NCBI GenBank assembly: GCA_023432075.1
Contig: JAEYVD010000005.1
Span: 1 to 5,884, forward strand
DNA: 5,884 nt
From: Pseudomonadota bacterium
Lineage (GTDB): Bacteria; Pseudomonadota; Gammaproteobacteria; Burkholderiales; Burkholderiaceae_B
Reading direction: 5' to 3'
Shown here: positions 1 through 4,778 of the stretch, one piece after another
How the letters are laid out: each line of letters begins with the position of its first letter
How positions within the stretch are numbered: position 1 is the first letter of the stretch
Notes under the pieces: model-generated
Told to the model about the DNA's origin: nothing
The model's database searches: none
What the model saw: only the letters and a program-made list of their open reading frames with translations
Made by a program: the position numbers and the translations under genes

Positions 1-216
1 TACTGCGCGATGGCCAAGCGTTTCGCCACCGACATGGGCTTCCAGATATGCCTGGACGCGCAACAGATCCATGGTGGTTATGGTTACCTGAAAGACTATC
101 CCTTGGAGCGTTTGGTGCGCGATACTCGCGTTCATCAGATTCTGGAGGGCACCAACGAGATCATGCGCGTGATCATTGCCCGCCAATTGTTGGAAAAAGG
201 AGCCGACATAAGATGA
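1..216 (+). CDS. Acyl-CoA dehydrogenase, isobutyryl-CoA dehydrogenase-like (C-terminal end only)
   Basis: Only the last 71 codons are present; the gene begins before the window and is read in frame from base 1. The segment is the C-terminal helical domain of the acyl-CoA dehydrogenase family (FAD-dependent alpha,beta-dehydrogenation of an acyl-CoA). The stretch [18 protein letters not shown] is followed by [13 protein letters not shown], the family's C-terminal signature. The glutamate in LEGTNE (codon 145-147) sits where medium-chain and isobutyryl-CoA dehydrogenases carry the catalytic base. The VHQILEG(T/S)NE wording is close to human ACAD8, the isobutyryl-CoA dehydrogenase. The two genes that follow act later in valine breakdown, which supports that substrate, although 2-methylbutyryl-CoA or another short-chain acyl-CoA remains possible. 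The stop overlaps the next start as ATGA (213-216), implying translational coupling. Base composition is only about 51% GC over the first 240 bases, well below the rest of the window. Confidence 0.93.
   Translation, partial: YCAMAKRFATDMGFQICLDAQQIHGGYGYLKDYPLERLVRDTRVHQILEGTNEIMRVIIARQLLEKGADIR
197..202 (+). promoter_or_regulatory. Shine-Dalgarno for the 3-hydroxyisobutyryl-CoA hydrolase gene
   Basis: AAGGAG lies 10 bases before the ATG at 213, inside the last codons of the upstream dehydrogenase. It decides the start at 213 over upstream in-frame ATG codons such as the one at 48, which lie inside the dehydrogenase gene. Confidence 0.8.
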
Positions 217-1388
217 ATGCACCGGTGTTGTTCGAAGAAAGATCCGCCGCCAATGGAATGCGTTTTGGCATTGCGACGCTGAATGCGCCGCAAACGCTGA
301 ACGGCCTGTCGCTCGAGATGGTTGACCTGCTGGCGGACCGCCTGGACGTCTGGGCGCGTGATCCCGGTGTTGTTCTGGTGGTGCTGCAGGGCGCGGGCGA
401 CAAGGCGTTCTGCGCCGGCGGCGATCTGCACGGCCTGTACCGCAGCATGACCGAGAACGCGGGCAAGCCCAGCTGGCGCAACACCTACGCGCGCACCTTC
501 TTCGAACGCGAGTACCGGCTGGACTATCGCATTCACACCTATCCCAAGCCCGTCCTGTGCTGGGGGCACGGCATCGTCATGGGCGGCGGCATCGGTCTGA
601 TGATGGGCGCGAGCCACCGTGTCGTCAGCGAGACCTCGCGCCTAGCCATGCCGGAAGTGTCGATCGGCCTGTTCCCGGACGTGGGCGGCAGCTGGCTGCT
701 GAACCGCATGCCGGGCCGCAGCGGCGTCTTCCTGGCGCTGACGGGCGCGCAGCTCAATACATCCGATGCCTTCTTTGCCGGGCTGGCGGATTTCCGCCTG
801 AACAGCGCGGATTGGCCGGCACTGCTGGCGTCGCTGGAGCAGCAGCCGTGGGCCGGCCAGGCCGCGGACGCGGCCGAGGACGCGATTCCGCCGCGCTCCA
901 TCAACGACGGCTTGCTGCGCCGCGCGCTGACCGCGCTGGAACCGCCCACGCCGCTCGAACCCGGGCCGCTGCGCCAGCACTCGTTCGTCGTCAACAACCT
1001 GTGCAACGGCAACCGGCTGGACGACATCTACGAAGAGCTGTCTTTCCTGAAGGACCACGAAGACCCCTGGCTCTCGCGCGCGGCCAAGACGATGCTGGCG
1101 GGCTCGCCGGGATCGGTGCGCCTGGCGTTTGCCTTGCAGCAGCGCACGCGCCTGCGGTCGCTGGACGACGTGTTTCGCGTCGAGTACATCGCCGCGCTGG
1201 CGTGCACGGCGCATGGCGACTTTGCCGAGGGCATTCGCGCGCTGCTGGTCGACAAGGACAAGAACCCGCGCTGGAACCCCGCGGTCATCGACATGGCGAC
1301 CGACGCCTGGGTGCAGAAATTCTTTGAAGAACCCTGGCCCGAGGGCGAGCCCCATCCGCTTGCCGACCTTGGCCAGGAAGGGCGCTGA
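213..1388 (+). CDS. 3-hydroxyisobutyryl-CoA hydrolase (enoyl-CoA hydratase/isomerase superfamily)
   Basis: A 391-residue cytosolic crotonase-fold thioesterase. It hydrolyses 3-hydroxyisobutyryl-CoA to free 3-hydroxyisobutyrate in valine catabolism (EC 3.1.2.4). The oxyanion-hole elements are visible as CAGGD (residues 67-71) and [12 protein letters not shown] (118-129). The segment [14 protein letters not shown] (146-159) carries the paired acidic residues E148 and D156 typical of this hydrolase; plain enoyl-CoA hydratases differ here. The C-terminal ECH_2-type region shows the family motif [19 protein letters not shown] (336-354). Length is normal for the family, roughly 350-390 residues. 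The start at 213 is chosen for its Shine-Dalgarno (197-202) and the ATGA overlap with the upstream dehydrogenase. The next gene, mmsB, uses the product of this reaction. Some relatives act on 3-hydroxypropionyl-CoA too, so substrate breadth is open. Identification is by motif recognition. Confidence 0.93.
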   Translation: MNAPVLFEERSAANGMRFGIATLNAPQTLNGLSLEMVDLLADRLDVWARDPGVVLVVLQGAGDKAFCAGGDLHGLYRSMTENAGKPSWRNTYARTFFEREYRLDYRIHTYPKPVLCWGHGIVMGGGIGLMMGASHRVVSETSRLAMPEVSIGLFPDVGGSWLLNRMPGRSGVFLALTGAQLNTSDAFFAGLADFRLNSADWPALLASLEQQPWAGQAADAAEDAIPPRSINDGLLRRALTALEPPTPLEPGPLRQHSFVVNNLCNGNRLDDIYEELSFLKDHEDPWLSRAAKTMLAGSPGSVRLAFALQQRTRLRSLDDVFRVEYIAALACTAHGDFAEGIRALLVDKDKNPRWNPAVIDMATDAWVQKFFEEPWPEGEPHPLADLGQEGR

Positions 1389-1393
1389 TCCGC

Positions 1394-1415
1394 CGGCCGG
1401 CCCGCCAGCCGGCCG
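1394..1415 (+). other. GC-rich intergenic hairpin between the hydrolase gene and mmsB
   Basis: A perfect 8-bp inverted repeat, CGGCCGGC (1394-1401) and GCCGGCCG (1408-1415), encloses a 6-base loop. It starts 6 bases after the hydrolase stop. GATCCGCC occurs on both sides (1387-1394 and 1415-1422). No T-run follows, so it is not a standard Rho-independent terminator. It could stabilise the upstream message or tune expression of mmsB, but that is inference. The rest of the 89-base gap holds only the mmsB ribosome binding site. Confidence 0.5.
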
Positions 1416-1462
1416 ATCCGCCACGCAGGTCACGATGAATCCATACCTACAGCAATAGCAAC

Positions 1463-1468
1463 AGGAGA
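1463..1468 (+). promoter_or_regulatory. Shine-Dalgarno for mmsB
   Basis: AGGAGA lies 9 bases before the ATG at 1478, a strong site. It fixes the mmsB start, which is also where the N-terminal Rossmann motif begins. Confidence 0.85.
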
Positions 1469-1477
1469 CAAGACATC

Positions 1478-2368
1478 ATGAGCAGCATCGCGTTTATCGG
1501 TTTGGGCAACATGGGCGCGCCCATGGCATTGAATCTGGTCAAGGCTGGCCACAGCCTCAAGGTCTTCGATCTGGTGCCGGCGGCCATCAAGCTGCTGACC
1601 GACGCCGGCGCTTCCGCGGCCGCGTCCGCCTCGGAAGCGGTCCAGGGGGCAGAGGTCGTGATCTCGATGCTGCCGGCCAGCAAGCACGTCGAGGGCCTGT
1701 ACCTTGACCAGGACCTGCTGGGCAAAATCTCGTCGAGCGCGCTGGTCATCGAATGCAGCACCATTGCGCCGGATTCGGCGCGCAAGGTGGCTCAGGCGGC
1801 CGAGGCGCGCGGCATTGCCATGATCGATGCGCCGGTGTCGGGCGGCACGGGTGGCGCGGCCGCGGGTACGTTGACCTTCATCGTGGGCGGCGCGGCCGCC
1901 TCGCTGGAACGCGCACGGCCCGTGCTGGAAAAGATGGGCAAGAACATCTTTCACGCGGGCCCGGCTGGCGCCGGACAGGTCGCCAAAATCTGCAACAACA
2001 TGCTGCTGGGCATCCTGATGGCCGGCACGTCCGAGGCGCTGGCGCTGGGTGTGGCGAACGGGCTGGATCCCAAGGTGCTGTCGGACATCATCGCCAAAAG
2101 CTCGGGCCGCAACTGGGCGACCGAACTCTACAACCCGTGGCCGGGCGTGATGGAGCATGCGCCGGCCTCCAAGGGCTATTCCGGCGGGTTCGGCGTGGAC
2201 CTGATGCTCAAGGACCTGGGGCTGGCCGCCGAGGCCGCCCTGTCGGCGCGCGCGTCCATTCCCTTGGGCGAACTGGCGCGCAACCTGTATTCGCTGCACA
2301 GCGCGGGCGGGTCGGGCAAGCTGGACTTTTCCAGCATCGTCAATCTGGTCAAGCGCGAGCAAGACTGA
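1478..2368 (+). CDS. mmsB: 3-hydroxyisobutyrate dehydrogenase
   Basis: A 296-residue cytosolic oxidoreductase of the beta-hydroxyacid dehydrogenase family. It oxidises 3-hydroxyisobutyrate to methylmalonate semialdehyde with NAD(P)+ in valine breakdown (EC 1.1.1.31). The N-terminal Rossmann fold starts at once with IGLGNMGAPM (residues 7-16, glycines G8, G10, G13). D31 at the end of the second strand favours NAD+ over NADP+ (family knowledge plus inference). The substrate-binding stretch DAPVSGGTGG (118-127) contains the S-G-G motif. GAGQVAKICNN (164-174) supplies the catalytic lysine K170 and the conserved asparagine N174. The C-terminal helical domain includes GYSGGFGVDLMLKDL (233-247), typical of this enzyme. 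Length matches the usual 290-300. It follows the hydrolase that makes its substrate, with an 89-base gap containing a hairpin. Tartronate semialdehyde reductase and other family members are less likely given the neighbours. Confidence 0.95.
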   Translation: MSSIAFIGLGNMGAPMALNLVKAGHSLKVFDLVPAAIKLLTDAGASAAASASEAVQGAEVVISMLPASKHVEGLYLDQDLLGKISSSALVIECSTIAPDSARKVAQAAEARGIAMIDAPVSGGTGGAAAGTLTFIVGGAAASLERARPVLEKMGKNIFHAGPAGAGQVAKICNNMLLGILMAGTSEALALGVANGLDPKVLSDIIAKSSGRNWATELYNPWPGVMEHAPASKGYSGGFGVDLMLKDLGLAAEAALSARASIPLGELARNLYSLHSAGGSGKLDFSSIVNLVKREQD

Positions 2369-2369
2369 A

Positions 2370-2807
2370 GTGGGGCACGTCCACGCCTCCCAAGACCCGG
2401 CCGCGCGGGTCCAGGCCAGCTTCGATCAGCAGAGCATCATGGCGCTGCTGGGCGCGCGGCTGCATAGCGTCGAGCCGGGCAGGGTGGACATCGTCCTGCC
2501 CTACCGGCAGGATCTCTGCCAGCAGAACGGCTTTCTGCATGCGGGCATTTCCACCACCATTGCGGACAGCGCGGGCGGCTATGCCGCCTACACGCTGTTC
2601 GGACCGGGCGAGGATGTGCTGACGTCCGAATTCAAGATGAACTTCCTGGCGCCGGCCAAAGGCGACCGGTTTGTGGCGACCGGCCGCGTGGTCAAGCCCG
2701 GCAAGCGTCTTTCGGTCTGTCAGGTGGAGATGTTTGCGCACGACGGCGAACAAGCCACGCTGTGCGTGATAGGCTTGCTCACCGCGGTGCGCGTGACGCC
2801 GCGATGA
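2370..2807 (+). CDS. PaaI-family hotdog-fold thioesterase
   Basis: A 145-residue single-domain hotdog protein, probably an acyl-CoA thioesterase. The segment QNGFLHAGISTTIADSAGG (52-70) is the PaaI-type active-site region: N53-G54 and H57-A58-G59 before the central helix, and D66 within it. TSEFKMNFLAPAKGDRF (85-101) and the following VEMF strand are the typical second half of the fold. The start is taken as GTG at 2370, one base after the mmsB stop. There is no clear Shine-Dalgarno, so translation is probably coupled to mmsB termination. The next in-frame ATG (2439) would remove the first strand. Its position suggests a housekeeping role in the valine pathway, such as clearing a stalled CoA thioester, but the substrate cannot be read from the sequence. 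PaaI relatives often act on phenylacetyl- or other aryl-CoAs. Confidence 0.85.
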   Translation: MGHVHASQDPAARVQASFDQQSIMALLGARLHSVEPGRVDIVLPYRQDLCQQNGFLHAGISTTIADSAGGYAAYTLFGPGEDVLTSEFKMNFLAPAKGDRFVATGRVVKPGKRLSVCQVEMFAHDGEQATLCVIGLLTAVRVTPR

Positions 2808-2812
2808 ACGCT

Positions 2813-2840
2813 GCCGGGCTTGCCGGGCCCTTCGCCCGGC
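2813..2840 (+). other. GC-rich hairpin after the catabolic cluster (possible weak terminator or attenuator)
   Basis: GCCGGGC (2822-2828) and GCCCGGC (2834-2840) form a perfect 7-bp stem with a 5-base loop, CCTTC. An extra copy of GCCGGGC at 2813-2819 could pair with the same right arm. The element begins 6 bases after the thioesterase stop. No T-run follows, so a classic intrinsic terminator is not supported. It may mark the end of the valine cluster or reduce read-through into the transporter gene. The remaining spacer to 2866 shows no obvious promoter or ribosome binding site. Confidence 0.5.
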
Positions 2841-2865
2841 GTGTCTGGCGCCTGTCACGCGTTGC

Positions 2866-3570
2866 ATGGGTTTTCCGGCAATGCCAGCAAAAGAACACCA
2901 CCGAATTTTCCGCAGCAACTGGCTGCGCGCCGCAGTGCTGGGCGCCAACGACGGTATCGTTTCCACCGCCAGCCTCATCACCGGCGTCGCGGCTGCCCAA
3001 GCCTCGCACGGCGCCATTCTCACTTCCGGACTGGCCGGCCTGGTGGCCGGCGCGCTGTCGATGGCGGCGGGAGAGTACGTGTCCGTGCGCACCCAGGCCG
3101 ACACCGAAGCCGCCGATCTGCGGCTGGAACAGCGCTCGCTCAAGCGGAATTCCGGCGAAGAACTGGCCGAACTGGTCGACATCTACGTCGAGCGCGGGCT
3201 GACACGCGACCTGGCAGAGCAGGTGGCCCGCCAGCTCACCAGCCATGACGCGCTGGACGCGCACGCCCGCGACGAGCTGGGCATTTCGCTGCACAACCGC
3301 GCGCGGCCGGTCCAGGCGGCGTTGGCGTCGGCGGCGTCGTTTGCCGGCGGGGCCGCCGTACCGCTCGCCGTGGCGTCGGTATCGCCCGGACCGTCCCTGA
3401 TCGGGTGGGTCATCGGCGCGTCGGTCTGTTGTCTGGCGGCGCTGGGCGCCATGTCCGCGAAGGCCGGCGGGGCGCCCAAGTTGCCCGCCGCGCTGCGCGT
3501 GACGGTGCTGGGCGCGGCAGCGATGGCCTTGACGGCGGGGGTGGGCGCGCTGTTCGGCGTGGCGGTATGA
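2866..3570 (+). CDS. VIT1/CCC1-family transporter (probable Fe2+/Mn2+ transporter)
   Basis: A 234-residue inner-membrane protein of the vacuolar iron transporter family, which moves Fe2+ and/or Mn2+ out of the cytoplasm, typically by proton exchange. TM1 (about 22-43) has the family signature GANDGIVSTASLITG with D29. TM2 (about 50-75) contains GALSMAAGEYVSV with M66 and E70, which line the metal path in family members. A charged cytosolic section (76-147) follows, holding EELAEL (98-103), ERGL (109-112) and DALDAHARDELGI (128-140), the region that binds metal in plant VIT1. TM3-TM5 lie at about 150-172, 177-197 and 208-232, giving the five-helix layout. Two starts are possible, ATG 2866 or ATG 2881 (MPAKEHH); neither has a Shine-Dalgarno and both lie before TM1. 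It follows the thioesterase after 58 bases and converges with ygfZ. The family is clear; the metal is not. Confidence 0.9.
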   Translation: MGFPAMPAKEHHRIFRSNWLRAAVLGANDGIVSTASLITGVAAAQASHGAILTSGLAGLVAGALSMAAGEYVSVRTQADTEAADLRLEQRSLKRNSGEELAELVDIYVERGLTRDLAEQVARQLTSHDALDAHARDELGISLHNRARPVQAALASAASFAGGAAVPLAVASVSPGPSLIGWVIGASVCCLAALGAMSAKAGGAPKLPAALRVTVLGAAAMALTAGVGALFGVAV

Positions 3571-3584
3571 CGGCGAACGCGAGA

Positions 3585-3610
3585 TCCGCGCGCGCCGGGT
3601 CTGGCGCGGA
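3585..3610. terminator. Hairpin in the convergent gap between the transporter gene and ygfZ (possible bidirectional terminator)
   Basis: TCCGCGC (3585-3591) pairs perfectly with GCGCGGA (3604-3610). A competing 6-bp stem, CGCGCC (3591-3596) with GGCGCG (3603-3608), uses a 6-base loop. It sits in the 55-base gap between two converging stop codons, where a terminator serving both genes would be expected. There is no clear T-run on either strand, so intrinsic termination is uncertain. Confidence 0.4.
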
Positions 3611-3625
3611 CGGAGTATTGCAGGG

Positions 3626-4624
3626 TCAGGGATTGATGGCGTAGGGCAGCGGGGCGGGCGCGATGCGCGGACCGTCGGCGCTGGCCAGACGCAGATCGCC
3701 CTCGGGCAGTGCGGCCAGGGTGGTTTCGAACAGCACCGACACGATACCGGCGTCGCTGGCGGCCTGCACCACGCGGCCAATGGCTTCGCCAGGCTGCGTG
3801 GCGTCGAATACGTCCACCCCCGTCAGCGCCGGGCCCTGCAGGCTGGCATCGGCAATGGTGCCGAAGGCCATGCGCCGCTTGACCGTGCCCCGGTAGTGGC
3901 TGCGCGCCACCACTTCCTGCCCGGGATAACAGCCCTTGGTGAAGCTGACGCCCTGGATCAGGTCCAGGTTGACGGTCTGAGGAATGAAGACATCCTGCGT
4001 GGCCGCGGCAATCCAGGGGATGCCGGCCGCCAGGTCTGCCGCCTGCCACTGCTGCGCGCAGGCCAGGCCCAGGGCCTGGGCCAGCGCGGCGGACTGTGCC
4101 AACTGCTCGTCAGAGGCAATCCACCACCAGCGCAGGCGGTCGTCGGCCGACGGCGCGACGATCCAGGTGCCGGACGGCAGGTCGGCGCGCTGCCACGTGG
4201 CGCGCGGCAAGGCGCCCGTCACGGCTTCCAGCGCGGCAGCCTGTTCCGGGGTGGCCTGCACGCCGGCCACGTGCAGCGGCGCGGCGGCCAGCTTGGCCTT
4301 GGCCCGCAGGACGAACATGGACAGGCGTTTGATCAGCGCCTGGGACAGGTCCTGGCGGACCATCCCGTAGAACTGGGGGGAATCCTCGGTATCGCCCGCG
4401 CCGCGCCACATGACCATCGTGGCCAGCAGGCGGCCTTTGGCGGTGCAATAGCCGGCCAATCGCGCGGCGTCGTGGGGCAGGCCCGTGACGTCCTGCGTGA
4501 GCTGGCCGTGCAGGAAGGACAGGGCGTCGGCGCCCGAAGCAGTGAAGACCGCCAGATCTTCCAGCGGAGCGCATTGTGCGCAACCTTCGGCGCGTACAGG
4601 AATCGAAGCGTAATAGGCGTGCAT
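3626..4624 (-). CDS. ygfZ: Folate-binding protein YgfZ (Fe-S cluster maintenance factor)
   Basis: A 332-residue soluble protein of the YgfZ/GcvT-like family, which binds tetrahydrofolate and supports assembly or repair of some Fe-S enzymes. The family motif KGCYPGQE is at residues 230-237 with the conserved cysteine C232, followed by VVARSHYRGTVKRR (238-251). The N-terminal half has the usual layout: LAVFTASGADALSFLHGQL (24-42) and AGYCTAKGRLLATM (57-70). Length matches the E. coli protein (about 326). The start at 4624 is chosen because homology to the family begins about 20 residues later, as in E. coli. In-frame alternatives are ATG 4690 and TTG 4705; none has a well-spaced Shine-Dalgarno. 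A CxxC pair (C15, C18) near the N-terminus is unusual. The gene diverges from mltG and converges with the transporter gene. Confidence 0.93.
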   Translation of the reverse strand: MHAYYASIPVRAEGCAQCAPLEDLAVFTASGADALSFLHGQLTQDVTGLPHDAARLAGYCTAKGRLLATMVMWRGAGDTEDSPQFYGMVRQDLSQALIKRLSMFVLRAKAKLAAAPLHVAGVQATPEQAAALEAVTGALPRATWQRADLPSGTWIVAPSADDRLRWWWIASDEQLAQSAALAQALGLACAQQWQAADLAAGIPWIAAATQDVFIPQTVNLDLIQGVSFTKGCYPGQEVVARSHYRGTVKRRMAFGTIADASLQGPALTGVDVFDATQPGEAIGRVVQAASDAGIVSVLFETTLAALPEGDLRLASADGPRIAPAPLPYAINP

Positions 4625-4778
4625 GGCGGCGGGAGTTATCGCGTCATCAAAGTGCTGATGATAGCCGTGTTCCCGGGCTTGCCCGGGCATGTCCCCGATG
4701 CGCAAAGGGGCGCGCCGCGCGATCCGGCCCCGGTTGTGTCACGGCTGCGGCCCGCGATCCATTAAACTTCCGACACTT
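4625..4778. promoter_or_regulatory. Divergent ygfZ / mltG intergenic region
   Basis: This 154-base spacer must hold promoters for both genes. The only AT-rich patch is about 4758-4780. Read on the - strand, 4766-4761 is TTTAAT, five of six matches to the -10 consensus, which could serve ygfZ; no good -35 is seen at the right distance. On the + strand there is a TTGTGT at 4734-4739 but no well-placed -10, so the mltG promoter is unclear. A palindrome lies at 4672-4687. No Shine-Dalgarno precedes either start. Confidence 0.35.
4672..4687. repeat. Palindrome CCCGGG-CTTG-CCCGGG
   Basis: Two CCCGGG hexamers (4672-4677 and 4682-4687) separated by CTTG form a perfect inverted repeat with a 4-base loop. 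It lies in the 5' region of ygfZ, 48 bases before the chosen start, so it would fold in the leader mRNA if transcription starts near 4755. Its core resembles the repeat at 2813-2828. Role unknown. Confidence 0.5.

Noticed and set aside
48..212. An upstream extension of the hydrolase frame
   Set aside because: It lies inside the dehydrogenase gene in another frame. The Shine-Dalgarno at 197-202 and family length support the start at 213.
642..1433. A 263-codon open frame on the - strand opposite the hydrolase gene
   Set aside because: The product is Arg/Ala/Gln-rich without domains, and the + strand hydrolase is clear from E148, D156 and the C-terminal motif.
1430..2362. A 310-codon open frame on the - strand opposite mmsB
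   Set aside because: It mirrors the mmsB gene almost exactly, has no recognisable motif, and mmsB is unambiguous.
2822..2840. Standard Rho-independent terminator
   Set aside because: The stem is good, but GTGTCTGGCG follows in place of a T-run, so it is listed only as a hairpin.
2779..3780. Long - strand frames opposite the VIT-family gene, one extending into the ygfZ region
   Set aside because: The products are Arg/Pro/Ala-rich low-complexity sequence. The VIT membrane protein and ygfZ explain the region.
3896..4765. A 289-codon + strand frame opposite ygfZ
   Set aside because: Gly/Arg/Gln-rich product without motifs. The - strand frame has the KGCYPGQE signature of YgfZ.
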